Positions 16,959 through 24,925 of a stretch of 64,000 bases of DNA are shown piece after piece; positions within the stretch are counted from its first letter, which is position 1, and each line of letters starts with the position of its first letter. Below the pieces are notes generated by a model that was not told the DNA's origin, ran no database searches, and was given only the letters and a program-made list of their open reading frames with translations. The position numbers and the translations under genes were made by a program. Source of the DNA: Pirellulales bacterium (GTDB lineage: Bacteria; Planctomycetota; Planctomycetia; Pirellulales; DATAWG01). The stretch lies in the NCBI GenBank assembly GCA_036267355.1, contig DATAWG010000008.1, forward strand, positions 1 through 64,000, read 5' to 3'.

Positions 16959-18041
16959 CTAAATCTGCCCAGCAATGGCGTTTTCCGCAAGCCGTTCCAT
17001 TGCCGCTTGCACGATCCGCCCGATCAGGTCCGGATATTCGACGCCAACCGCACGGGAGATGATCGGCAAATCGCTGGTCGCAGGGTTGAGCCCCGGCAAC
17101 GGGTTCACCTCGAGGAAATACGGCACGTGGTTGCGCAGCCGGAAATCGATCCGGGCCACGTCGCGGCATCCCAAGGTGCGCCAAACGGCCAGTGCCGCTG
17201 TTTCGACCGCTTGCAGATCGCTTGCCGAGAGCCGGGCCGGGCATTCGTAGCGCACCAGATCCATGTTGCGCTTCACTTCCAAGCTATAAATGAACGGCCG
17301 GCCGTGGGCATCTTTGGGCACCACGCGCATCACGCCGAGCACCTGCCGCGGCCGATGGCCGACGACGCCGACGGTCAACTCGTCGCCGTCGATGAATTCT
17401 TCGACGAGCACTGGTTGGCGATAATGGGTCACCATCTGTTCGACGACTTCCACGAGCCGATCGGAATCTTCGACCAGGTTCGTCTGATGGATGCCTTTGC
17501 TCGAGCCTTCGCAGGCCGGCTTGACGATCACCGGCAGGGGCATCGTCGTGAGCCGGCGGCGGATGTCGACCGTTTCGTCATCCGCTTGGCCGTCGGCCTG
17601 GAAACGATGGTCGACCACGAGCCAATCGGGTGTTGCCAGGCCTGCCCCGCGGACCAACTGCTTCGCGCATGCTTTGTCGAGCGTTGCCGAGAGCGTCAGC
17701 GGGTCGGAACCGGTGTAGGGGATGTCGAGCATTTCAAGCACTGCGGGAACGCGCGCTTCACGCGATCGGCCGCTGCCGGTGCCCTCGGCAAAATTGAAGA
17801 CTAGATCGGGCCGGCTACCTCCGACCAACCGCCGCAAGAGCGGCAGGCCGTCGCCCAAGAGCTCGACCTCATGGCCGAAGGATTCCAGCGCGCGGCTGAT
17901 TGTTTGAATCGTTTCCGGCGAATCGAATTCCTCTTCGGCGTCGTCGATCCAATTTGCGGTCGAGTTTGCCGGGTCGTGAGAATTGGAGGAGGACGAATGG
18001 GGGCTGGAGGTGCGGAGATTGTAGGTGAGGCCGATTTTCAC
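16959..18041 (-). CDS. D-Ala-D-Ala ligase-like ATP-grasp enzyme (second of pair)
   Basis: A protein of 360 aa. It starts MKIGLTYNLRTSSPHSSSSN, a typical N-domain beta strand. It shows LVFNFAEGTGSGRSREARVP, YTGSDPLTLSATLDKACAKQ, PLPVIVKPACEGSSKGI (ATP loop), PVLVEEFIDGDELTVGVVGH and DVARIDFRLRNHVPYFLEVN followed by PLPGL (metal ligands D, E, N, then the PxPGL motif that real Ddl enzymes share). It is distinctly closer to Ddl at the C-terminus than its neighbour. The two genes run in the same direction, with an inverted repeat between them. The specific substrate is unknown. Confidence 0.9.
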   Translation of the reverse strand: MKIGLTYNLRTSSPHSSSSNSHDPANSTANWIDDAEEEFDSPETIQTISRALESFGHEVELLGDGLPLLRRLVGGSRPDLVFNFAEGTGSGRSREARVPAVLEMLDIPYTGSDPLTLSATLDKACAKQLVRGAGLATPDWLVVDHRFQADGQADDETVDIRRRLTTMPLPVIVKPACEGSSKGIHQTNLVEDSDRLVEVVEQMVTHYRQPVLVEEFIDGDELTVGVVGHRPRQVLGVMRVVPKDAHGRPFIYSLEVKRNMDLVRYECPARLSASDLQAVETAALAVWRTLGCRDVARIDFRLRNHVPYFLEVNPLPGLNPATSDLPIISRAVGVEYPDLIGRIVQAAMERLAENAIAGQI

Positions 18042-18181
18042 GTTCGTGTCGCTCCTGTTGCGGCGCGTTTGCCCTGCGAAGCTCCTGCTCCGCCGAAGGG
18101 TTCATCGTATAAAACGTTGGCGGGTGTACAAGCCCCGCGGATTGCCAGGACGGCGGCGCCGCTGATTGCATTGCGCGGGGG

Positions 18182-18247
18182 AAGCCCAGGGAAGGCCAGG
18201 AGAGATCATTCTATTGGCGCGGCGGGGCCGGGGCCTTCCCTGGGCTT
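18182..18247. repeat. Inverted repeat, AAGCCCAGGGAAGGCC family
   Basis: AAGCCCAGGGAAGGCCAGG faces GGGGCCTTCCCTGGGCTT across about 30 bp. It sits 25 bp past the dnaE2 stop and about 140 bp upstream of the second ATP-grasp gene. Related elements are at 31625 and 38784. It may terminate the dnaE2 transcript. Confidence 0.85.
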
Positions 18248-18272
18248 GGGGGAGTTTGTATGTGCGGCGCGA

Positions 18273-21200
18273 CTATTGGAAGTCGCGCGAGTGGGTGCGA
18301 ATTTCATTCACGCGGTCGTTCATGTTCTCCAATCGCGACACCAACACATGGATCACCCCTTTTTGATTCTGCAACCGGCCGGCGGCGATGAAAGCGGGAG
18401 CGGTTCGGGCGACGGTGTAAAATCGCTCCCATACGTCGATCCGCACGATGAGATTGGCCGTGCCTGTTTCGTCTTCCAAAGTGACGAACGTGATTCCCTT
18501 GGCCGTGGCCGGTCGCTGGCGAACCAACACCAAGCCCGCCACACGCACGAATCGGCCATCCTCCAAGCTCGCCAGTTTCGTGGCCGGAACGACGCGCAGC
18601 CGATCCAATTCGCGGCGAAAGAACGCGATCGGATGCGATTTGAGCGATAGGCCGGCCGTCTGGTAGTCGGCAAAAACCTCTTGCCGGCCATCCATCGCCG
18701 GCAGCGCGAGCGGCGGTTCGCTGTCGGCCAATTTATCGAACAGCGGAAATGTCTCTTTGGCATGCGCCGGCCGCAATGCCTGCCAGAGCGATGCGCGGCG
18801 GTTCAACTTCATCGATTCAAACGCGTCGGCCCGCGCCAACCGCTCGACCACCGACGGCCGCACGCCACTGCGACGGCTGAAATCGTCGATCGAGCGAAAT
18901 GGAGCAGGGGGACCGTCCCCTTTTGCGGAGTCCGCGGAGCGGGGACTGTCCCCTTTTGCGGAGTCCGCGGAGCAAAAGGGGACCGTCCCCTTCGAGGAGC
19001 GGGTGGCGAAGAAAAAGGGGGCAGAGCACAGGTGCCGGGGGCCAGAGGCGAGAGTGGCGGGGGCCGGTTTGCCATCGCGAGCGGCTTCGATCAATAGCGC
19101 TTGCGCCTGTGGCAGGCCGACGACCATTCGCAGGCCCAAGCGGATCGCCTTTTCGGTTTGCCACTGGCAAGCGCAGTCTGTCAGTGCCGATGGCGGCGGC
19201 GCGGGTTCAACGCTGGCAGACTGCGCTTGTGTGCCACTGGTTCCGCCAGTGCATTTGGCACGATCACGTTCCACACACGGCACTGGCAGAGCCAGTGGTA
19301 CACGGCGCGATTCCTGAGAATTTTGGGCGTTGCCTAGTGCACCCTCGCTAGCGCTTCGGGCTAACGTGGCATCGTCGCTAGCGCTTCGGGCTACTCGGGC
19401 GTCTTCCAGTTCCTGACCCCTGATCCCTGCCCCCTGTCCCCTATCCTCCTCGTCTTCCAGCGTGCAATCCCAGCGGCTGTGGTTTACGTCGATCGGACGG
19501 ACTTCCACGCCATGCTCGATCGCATTACGCACCAATTGGGCCGGCGCGTAAAAACCCATCGGCTGGCTGTTGATGAGCGCGGCGCAAAACGCCGCTGGAT
19601 AGTGGAATTTCAGCCATGCCGAGACATACGCCAACAGCGCGAAGCTGGCGGCATGCGACTCGGGAAATCCATATTCGCCGAATCCGCGGATTTGCTTGAA
19701 CAATCGCTCGGCGAATTCTTCCGACAACCCACGGGCCCGCATCCCTTCGAGCAGCTTAACGCGGAAGCCGTCGATCACGCCGGGCCGCCGCCAGGCCGCC
19801 ATCGCCCGCCGCAATTGGTCGGCCTCGCCCGGCGTGAAGCCGGCCGCGACGACGGCCAATTGCATCGCTTGCTCTTGAAACAGCGGCACGCCGAGCGTTT
19901 TTTCCAACACGGCCCGAATCGCGTCGTTCGGATATTCGATCGGCTCTTCGCCGGCCCGCCGCCGCAGATACGGATGCACCATGTCTCCCTGGATCGGCCC
20001 GGGCCGCACGATCGCCACCTCGATCACCAGGTCGTAGAAACGATTGGGCTGCAGCCGCGGCAACATGCTCATCTGGGCCCGGCTTTCGATCTGAAACACG
20101 CCCATCGTGTCGGCGCGGCAAATCATCCCATACACTTCGGCGTCGCCTTCGGGAATGTCGGCCAGCGTCAGCCGCCGGCCTGTTGAAAAAGGGGACGGGC
20201 TCCGAGCGACCGACGGGTGTTGCTGCGGTTTGTGCGTTGCCGCGAGGTGCCCATCCCCTTTTTCAACAGGTTGGTATGTTGAAAAAGGGGACTGGCTCCG
20301 AGCGACCGCCGAATGTTGTTGCGGTTTGTGCATTGCCGCGAGGTGCCCGTCCCCTTTTTCAACAGGTTGATAGTGTTGCTCGATGAGGTCGAAGCATTTG
20401 TGAATCGCCGTCAGCATGCCGAGCGAAAGGCAATCGACTTTCAAAATGCCCAGTTCGTCCAAGTCGTCTTTGTCCCATTCGATCACGGTACGATCTTCCA
20501 TGGCGGCATTTTCGATCGGCACGATTTCGCAAAGCGGCCCCTCGGTGATCACCAGCCCGCCGACGTGCTGCCCCAAATGCCGCGGGAAGCCCAGCAACTC
20601 GCCGACCAGCCCCAAAAGCTGCCGGCCGATGGGCGATTGCGGATCGATGCCGGCCGCGGCGCAGCGCTCCGCCGGAAGCCGACCGTGGTTGTCGAGCGTT
20701 TTACAAAGCGCATCGACGCGATCCAACGACAGCCCGAGCGCCTTGCCGACATCGCGAGCCGCCGAGCGCGGCCGATACGTGATCACTTCGGCCGTCATGC
20801 CGGCCCGTTCCCGGCCATATTTTTGATACACATATTGGATCACCTCTTCGCGCCGCTCGTGCTCGAAATCGACGTCGATATCGGGGGCTTCATTCCGTTC
20901 GCGGCTGATGAACCGCTCGAAAAGCACATCCATGCGCTCGGGATCGACCGAGGTGACGCCCAGGCAAAAGCAGACGGCCGAGTTGGCCGCCGAACCGCGT
21001 CCTTGGCAAAGAATTTCCCGCGATCGAGCAAACATCACGAGGTCCCACACCGTGAGAAAATAGGCTTCGTAGCGCAGTTCCGCGATCAATCGCAATTCGT
21101 GTTCGAGCAGCTTCCGCACCTTTTCCGGCACTCCGCCGGGATAGCGATTGCCGGCCCCCTCCCAAGTCAGCCGAGTGAGATATTCCAGCGGCGTTTGCCC

Positions 21201-22088
21201 CGCCGGGGCCAGTTCTTCGGGGTATTCGTAGCGCAGCTCATCCAAGACAAACGTGCATCGCTCGGCCACCTCGACGCTGCGGCGCACGGCGGCGGGCACG
21301 CGGGCAAACAGCTCGCGCATTTCTTCCGGCGATTTCAAATGCCGGGCCGCATTGGGAAACAACAGCTCGCCCGCTTCCGCCACGGTGCAGCCCGCTCGCG
21401 TCGAAGCCAGCACGTCGGCCAATGCCCGGCGCGAGGGATGATGAAAATGCACGTCGTTGGCGGCCACCAGCGGTAGCCGGGCTTTTTGAGCCAGGTGAAT
21501 CCGCTCTTCGAGCACGCGATCGTCGTTCGGCCCCCGATGCAGCTCCGCCAACAAATAACACCGATCGGCGAATATCTCGCGGTATCGCGAGAGCTGTTGC
21601 AAGAATGCCGGGTGCCACTCTGTGGAATCGGTAATAGTGCCCACCACCAGGCCGAGCAATCCTTCGGCGTGGGCGGCGATATCGTCGAGCGTGAGCCGGC
21701 ACTGGCCTTTGGGAGCGTTTCGCCGGCCGACCGTGATCAATCGCGACAGCCGGCCGTAGGCTTTGCGATCGGTCGCCAACACCACAAGCGGCGGCGCATC
21801 GATGGGCGTGAGTTCGGCGCCGATAAGCAATTTCAACTTTGCTTGCTTGGCGGCTCCCCAGGCCCGCACCACTCCGGCCAAACTGTTTCGATCGGTAATC
21901 GCCAATGCCGAGTAGCCGAGCTCCGCGGCGCGATACACGAGTTCATCGGGATGCGAGGCCCCTTCGAGAAACGAGAAATTCGTTTTGCAATGCAATTCGG
22001 CATAGGAAACGACCGTCTGCCGCGGCACCGGTGAAACGGGCGGCGTATCGGCGAGTTGTCGGCGATTGCTGTCGGGTTGCTCAGGCAT
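18273..22088 (-). CDS. dnaE2: Error-prone DNA polymerase III alpha subunit (ImuC/DnaE2), with translated repeat inserts
   Basis: A protein of 1271 aa; family members I know are about 1050-1100. The PHP domain starts YAELHCKTNFSFLEGASHPD. The polymerase palm has the catalytic triad in APDIDVDFEHERREEVIQYV (near residue 404), and ILCQGRGSAANSAVCFCLG and IGVFQIES-type GVFQIESRAQMSMLPRL are present. The C-terminal OB domain reads VRVAGLVLVRQRPATAKGIT. The enzyme performs translesion synthesis in the ImuA-ImuB-DnaE2 mutasome. Extra length comes from in-frame repeats. Residues about 574-636 are a 32-aa tandem duplicate (YQPVEKGDGHLAA...SPFST twice). Residues about 873-1064 contain VARSASDDATLARSASEG, RGQGAGIRGQELED and SSKGTVPFCSADSAKGD. 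The flanking polymerase sequence resumes in register after each insert. The gene is downstream of imuB in the same orientation. Confidence 0.95.
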   Translation of the reverse strand: MPEQPDSNRRQLADTPPVSPVPRQTVVSYAELHCKTNFSFLEGASHPDELVYRAAELGYSALAITDRNSLAGVVRAWGAAKQAKLKLLIGAELTPIDAPPLVVLATDRKAYGRLSRLITVGRRNAPKGQCRLTLDDIAAHAEGLLGLVVGTITDSTEWHPAFLQQLSRYREIFADRCYLLAELHRGPNDDRVLEERIHLAQKARLPLVAANDVHFHHPSRRALADVLASTRAGCTVAEAGELLFPNAARHLKSPEEMRELFARVPAAVRRSVEVAERCTFVLDELRYEYPEELAPAGQTPLEYLTRLTWEGAGNRYPGGVPEKVRKLLEHELRLIAELRYEAYFLTVWDLVMFARSREILCQGRGSAANSAVCFCLGVTSVDPERMDVLFERFISRERNEAPDIDVDFEHERREEVIQYVYQKYGRERAGMTAEVITYRPRSAARDVGKALGLSLDRVDALCKTLDNHGRLPAERCAAAGIDPQSPIGRQLLGLVGELLGFPRHLGQHVGGLVITEGPLCEIVPIENAAMEDRTVIEWDKDDLDELGILKVDCLSLGMLTAIHKCFDLIEQHYQPVEKGDGHLAAMHKPQQHSAVARSQSPFSTYQPVEKGDGHLAATHKPQQHPSVARSPSPFSTGRRLTLADIPEGDAEVYGMICRADTMGVFQIESRAQMSMLPRLQPNRFYDLVIEVAIVRPGPIQGDMVHPYLRRRAGEEPIEYPNDAIRAVLEKTLGVPLFQEQAMQLAVVAAGFTPGEADQLRRAMAAWRRPGVIDGFRVKLLEGMRARGLSEEFAERLFKQIRGFGEYGFPESHAASFALLAYVSAWLKFHYPAAFCAALINSQPMGFYAPAQLVRNAIEHGVEVRPIDVNHSRWDCTLEDEEDRGQGAGIRGQELEDARVARSASDDATLARSASEGALGNAQNSQESRRVPLALPVPCVERDRAKCTGGTSGTQAQSASVEPAPPPSALTDCACQWQTEKAIRLGLRMVVGLPQAQALLIEAARDGKPAPATLASGPRHLCSAPFFFATRSSKGTVPFCSADSAKGDSPRSADSAKGDGPPAPFRSIDDFSRRSGVRPSVVERLARADAFESMKLNRRASLWQALRPAHAKETFPLFDKLADSEPPLALPAMDGRQEVFADYQTAGLSLKSHPIAFFRRELDRLRVVPATKLASLEDGRFVRVAGLVLVRQRPATAKGITFVTLEDETGTANLIVRIDVWERFYTVARTAPAFIAAGRLQNQKGVIHVLVSRLENMNDRVNEIRTHSRDFQ
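18900..18992. repeat. GGGGACNGTCCCCTTTTGCGGAG repeat cluster inside dnaE2
   Basis: Three near-identical GGGGAC-GTCCCCTTTTGCGGAG-type segments in direct and inverted orientation, with GTCCGCGGAGC links, lie within the C-terminal part of dnaE2. They are translated as SSKGTVPFCSADSAKGD and similar. Other copies are at 22511 (imuB) and 34650 (mfd). Confidence 0.85.
19165..19396. repeat. Mixed repeats inside dnaE2: CACTGGC palindrome and CGCTAGCGCTTCGGGCTA pair
   Basis: 19225-19305 carries TGTGCCACTGGTTCCGCCAG and its inverted form GGCACTGGCAGAGCCAGTGG. 19347-19396 carries two direct copies of TCGCTAGCGCTTCGGGCTA. Both lie in a region where other DnaE2 proteins have only a short linker, and both are translated in frame. 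A GGGGACAGGGGGCAGGGATC run follows at about 19405-19445. Confidence 0.8.
20181..20364. repeat. Tandem pair of TGTTGAAAAAGGGGAC palindromes inside dnaE2
   Basis: Two 88-bp units, 20181-20268 and 20277-20364, each begin TGTTGAAAAAGGGGAC and end with the inverted form (CCCCTTTTTCAACA). Their starts are 96 bp apart, exactly 32 codons, so the dnaE2 frame is kept. The units differ by a few substitutions. A related, inverted copy lies in imuB at 22914-23002. Confidence 0.93.
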
Positions 22089-22094
22089 GGGGGG

Positions 22095-22197
22095 AAGGCT
22101 GTGAGGCTTGAGGCTTGAGGCTGTGAGGTACGAAGGCGATGGCGGACGCTGCGCGTCCTTTCCTCAAAGCCTGACAGTCTCAAAGCCTCACAGCCTT
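22095..22197. repeat. AAGGCTGTGAGGCTTGAGG palindrome between imuB and dnaE2
   Basis: AAGGCTGTGAGGCTTGAGGC at the left end pairs imperfectly with AAAGCCTCACAGCCTT at the right. The element fills almost the whole 110-bp gap between imuB and dnaE2, and its right end is one base from the imuB stop. It would form a hairpin in the polycistronic transcript. Confidence 0.8.
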
Positions 22198-22198
22198 C

Positions 22199-24052
22199 TT
22201 AATCGAATGCTCCGTGCAAAAACCATTGGTCGTCCGACAGGCGGCGGAAGAGCCAGAAGCGGAGGCCCGCCGCCGTTTCGATCCGGTAGTAATCGCGCTG
22301 GACATAGCGGCCACGCCACCAACCGGTTTGAATTCGTTCGGGGCCCCAGGCTTGGGCCACGCGATGAATGCCGTGCAGATCAAATTGAATCGGCGGCCCC
22401 TCGGGAACCACCGACAACACCTCCAGCCGGATCGGTTCGGTTTCCAGGCGCAACGGGCGGGGCAGGAGTTTCCAACGCGAGTTCTTCGGCGACGCGAGGG
22501 GCGACGCGAGGGGGACAGTCCCCTTTTGCTCCGCGGACTCCGCAAAAGGGGACAGTCCCCGGCCGTTCTTCCCGCTTGGCGATGACAGGGGGTCAGGCAC
22601 ATTTTCCGGCTTCCGGTTCGTGCGCAAATTCTTTCCGCTACGGCTGGAAAATGAGCCAGACCCCTTTCGCGGCACAGCCTTTCGCGGCACGACGCCCGCC
22701 AACGGCTCGTAGCGAAACGCGAATTCGGGCTGAGCGTCGGGCTGGGGCAAAGCTCGAACCACCGCTTCGCGTCCCAAGCGATTGCTGAGCCGATCGACCA
22801 GCTGCGCCACCTGCCGGCGGCTTTCGCGCTTCGACGGCTCGAAAAGCTCCGGTTGCCAAGCCTGCAACGGCGCAGCCGCCAAGACCGATAATCTCACCGC
22901 CGTTACCGGGCCGGGCTGAAAAAGGGGACGGGCACCTCGCGGCAACGCATCGAGCGGAGCCGCGGCGGACCGTCGCTCGGAGCCAGTCCCCTTTTTCAGC
23001 CCTACAAGCGCGGTCCGATCCAATTGCATTTGCGTCAGTTCCAAAAGATGCTTCGCCTGCGCGCTGGCTCGAAACAGGCCGACGACAAATTGGATCGTCT
23101 CGCCCCCTTCATGCTTCAAGCGGCATTCCAGTTGAATCGCGCCTTGCTGCCGTGCGACCAATGCCCGGCTGATGCGCTCCATGAGCTGGCCGAGAATCGC
23201 GTCTACCGCCTGCCGATCTTCGGTGGGATATTCCAATTCGATGCCGGCCGCAATGTCGGGAGGCGGACGATGCGGCACGATGATTTCCGAAACCGCGCCC
23301 GTGGCTTGATCCAACCGCAACAGCAATCGTGGGTCGAACCGGGCGGCCAATGCTTCGCGCGGAAGACCGAGCAATTGGCCGATCCGCTGAATGCCCAACT
23401 CGGCGAGAATTTCGACTTCCGCTTCCAAGCGCAGGGCCGCGATCGGCAAATCGGCCAAGGCCCTGGCCGTTTGTCCCGGCGGCACGATCACGGGCGAAAA
23501 ATGGCTTCCCGCTTCGGCCTCGCCTCCCTCGCTAGCGCGTCGGGCTAACATGTTAGCCCGAAGCGCTAGCGAGGGAGGCCCGAAGCGAGCCAGCGCCCAA
23601 GCGGCGCCGAGCGTGTCGGCCAATGCGGCTCGCACCACAAAACCCCAGCGATGAAATGCCCGCATCAATTGCTGCACCAGCGACGCTTCGCTTCCAAACA
23701 GCGCCGCCAAACCAGTGACGTCCAACAAGAGCGTGTCGCCGCCGTCGATGCCGACGAGCGGGCTGAACTGTTCGGAGCGGCAGGCCAATTGTTCGAGAGC
23801 CGCTCGATCGGCCCGAGGATCGTGCTGCTCGAAATAGGCCGCCGGCACGAGCCCCCTGGCTTCGGCCAGGGGCATGTCCACCGTGATGCCCTGCCGGCCC
23901 GAGCAAGCGACCACTCGCAATGCCCCGCGAACTTGCCCGTATAAAACGACTTCGCGGCCCTTAAGCTCCGGACGATTGCTTCGCACCCGCTGCAACGGCC
24001 AATGCGGAAGCCATATCGCGAGCGTGCGATTCTTGGAGCGTTCCTGTTTCAT
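22199..24052 (-). CDS. imuB: ImuB-type Y-family polymerase-like protein, with translated repeat inserts
   Basis: A protein of 617 aa from ATG 24052 (MKQERSKNRTLAIWLPHWPL); an open extension to 24253 lacks similarity. It is a Y-family fold protein: WLPHWPLQRV, GITVDMPLAEARGLVPAAYF, FSPLVGIDGGDTLLLDVTG, AELGIQRIGQLLGLPREALA (helix-hairpin-helix) and a C-terminal LHGAFD end. ImuB proteins are catalytically dead hubs linking DnaE2 to the beta clamp. GIDGGDTLLLDVTG replaces the active-site SxDE of true polymerases. The start overlaps the imuA 3' end by 92 bp, so the two are co-transcribed. Four unrelated palindromes are translated within it: residues about 158-176 (LALRANMLARRASEG), 350-380 (LKKGTGSERRSAAAPLDALP), 462-490 (region with RKPENVPDPLSS) and 497-514 (GRGLSPFAESAEQKGTV). 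Confidence 0.92.
   Translation of the reverse strand: MKQERSKNRTLAIWLPHWPLQRVRSNRPELKGREVVLYGQVRGALRVVACSGRQGITVDMPLAEARGLVPAAYFEQHDPRADRAALEQLACRSEQFSPLVGIDGGDTLLLDVTGLAALFGSEASLVQQLMRAFHRWGFVVRAALADTLGAAWALARFGPPSLALRANMLARRASEGGEAEAGSHFSPVIVPPGQTARALADLPIAALRLEAEVEILAELGIQRIGQLLGLPREALAARFDPRLLLRLDQATGAVSEIIVPHRPPPDIAAGIELEYPTEDRQAVDAILGQLMERISRALVARQQGAIQLECRLKHEGGETIQFVVGLFRASAQAKHLLELTQMQLDRTALVGLKKGTGSERRSAAAPLDALPRGARPLFQPGPVTAVRLSVLAAAPLQAWQPELFEPSKRESRRQVAQLVDRLSNRLGREAVVRALPQPDAQPEFAFRYEPLAGVVPRKAVPRKGSGSFSSRSGKNLRTNRKPENVPDPLSSPSGKNGRGLSPFAESAEQKGTVPLASPLASPKNSRWKLLPRPLRLETEPIRLEVLSVVPEGPPIQFDLHGIHRVAQAWGPERIQTGWWRGRYVQRDYYRIETAAGLRFWLFRRLSDDQWFLHGAFD
22511..22560. repeat. GGGGACAGTCCCCTTTTGC palindrome inside imuB
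   Basis: GGGGACAGTCCCCTTTTGC and GCAAAAGGGGACAGTCCCC are exact inverted copies around TCCGCGGACTCC. It is translated in imuB. Confidence 0.92.
22589..22664. repeat. GGGGTCAGGCACATTTTCC palindrome inside imuB
   Basis: GGGGTCAGGCACATTTTCC faces GGAAAATGAGCCAGACCCC over about 40 bp. It lies in frame within imuB, next to the previous palindrome. Confidence 0.85.
22914..23002. repeat. GGCTGAAAAAGGGGACGGG palindrome inside imuB
   Basis: GGCTGAAAAAGGGGACGGGC and its inverted copy (CCAGTCCCCTTTTTCAGCC) flank a core with CACCTCGCGGCAACGCA. The core is a rearranged, inverted relative of the dnaE2 tandem units (which carry GCCGCGAGGTGCCC). Confidence 0.88.
23523..23578. repeat. CCTCCCTCGCTAGCGC...GAGGGAGG palindrome inside imuB
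   Basis: A nearly perfect 56-bp palindrome with centre CTAACATGTTAG. The arms are CCTCCCTCGCTAGCGCGTCG and the inverse of that with one or two mismatches. It is read through by imuB (peptide LALRANMLARRASEG). Confidence 0.92.
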
Positions 24053-24755
24053 CGTCAAGCTCCAGTTGAACGACTGCCCCGGGGGTGCCATTTCGACAAC
24101 GAACCACTTCCACACGCAAACGCCGGCCCGCGGAGAAGGGGACGGGCACAATTTCCTCACAGGGCATCGGAAATTGAGCCAGTCCCCGGGGCGCGCCAGT
24201 CGAGGGACGCGCTTCCACGAGCAATTGCATGTCGGACCAAGCCGGATGCCCACGAACGCTCGGCGGACGAATCAATAGCCCGATGTTTCCGGCGCTTTCC
24301 GCGGCAAGCTGCAATTGGCGAAACGCTTTGCTATCCAGCCGTTCGGGCCAGCACACGACCCCCCCCACGCCCAGGCAACTGAGCGACTGATTCAGTGCCC
24401 AGAGAAAATCCTTTCGGGTTCGCGGGCGGACAAAAACGACATTGGCCAATTCGATGCCCAAATTGGCGGCGGCGGGGGGATGGAACGAGCGGCCGCGGTC
24501 GATCACCACCAGGGCTCCCCCGTCGCGGCATGCTTCCCGGCTGGCAATCAGGGCCAAGGCCGCTCCGCCGCTGCCGATTTCGGCGAGATATTCCACCAGC
24601 GTGCCGCGATGCAGGCCTTGCCCCGGCAAGATGCGATCCAATGCCCCGCAGCCGCTGGAAAACGAGGGAACCGCCGGGCGGCGCGCAACTTCCAATCGCT
24701 GCACCTGCTCTCGCAAGGCGTCTACGATTTCGGCTTGGCTGGAGGATGCTAGCAT
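23961..24755 (-). CDS. imuA: ImuA, RecA-like accessory protein of the mutasome
   Basis: A protein of 264 aa, the first gene of the imuA-imuB-dnaE2 cassette. It is a RecA-fold protein with a degenerate P-loop: FSSGCGALDRILPGQGLHRG, then TLVEYLAEIGSGGAALALIA, GALVVIDRGRSFHPPAAANL, NVVFVRPRTRKDFLWALNQS, VVCWPERLDSKAFRQLQLAA and NIGLLIRPPSVRGHPAWSDM. ImuA is needed with ImuB and DnaE2 for damage-induced mutagenesis in the bacteria studied. The ATG at 24755 is only six bases from a strong -10 box, so the transcript may be leaderless. The 3' end overlaps imuB. Confidence 0.9.
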   Translation of the reverse strand: MLASSSQAEIVDALREQVQRLEVARRPAVPSFSSGCGALDRILPGQGLHRGTLVEYLAEIGSGGAALALIASREACRDGGALVVIDRGRSFHPPAAANLGIELANVVFVRPRTRKDFLWALNQSLSCLGVGGVVCWPERLDSKAFRQLQLAAESAGNIGLLIRPPSVRGHPAWSDMQLLVEARPSTGAPRGLAQFPMPCEEIVPVPFSAGRRLRVEVVRCRNGTPGAVVQLELDDETGTLQESHARDMASALAVAAGAKQSSGA

Positions 24756-24789
24756 GCTATCACTATACGTCCGTACATTATCATGTCAA
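24756..24789 (-). promoter_or_regulatory. Promoter of imuA operon with possible operator
   Basis: Reading the minus strand, TTGACA (24789-24784), a 16-bp spacer and TATAGT (24767-24762) form a good sigma-70-like promoter. Six bases separate the -10 box from the imuA ATG. A short inverted repeat, TACG-NN-CGTA (24766-24775), lies between the boxes, where an SOS repressor could act. I know of no established LexA box for this group that it matches. Confidence 0.65.
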
Positions 24790-24925
24790 GAAGATAAACG
24801 AAGCAGGCCGCCGCGCAAAGAGCAAACTGCCGGCCCCCCCTTCCGAGAGAATTCGCGAGCAGGATCGATATCGCAAGCGAGCAGCGGCAGTAAATACGGA
24901 AGTCGAACTGCCGCCCCCGATCGCG

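Noticed and set aside
20313-21476. 387-codon plus-strand frame
   Set aside because: Antisense of dnaE2; no family features.
18895-23005. CRISPR-like array
   Set aside because: Repeats are palindromic, few and of different families, and they lie in coding frames. There is no regular repeat-spacer pattern and no cas gene.
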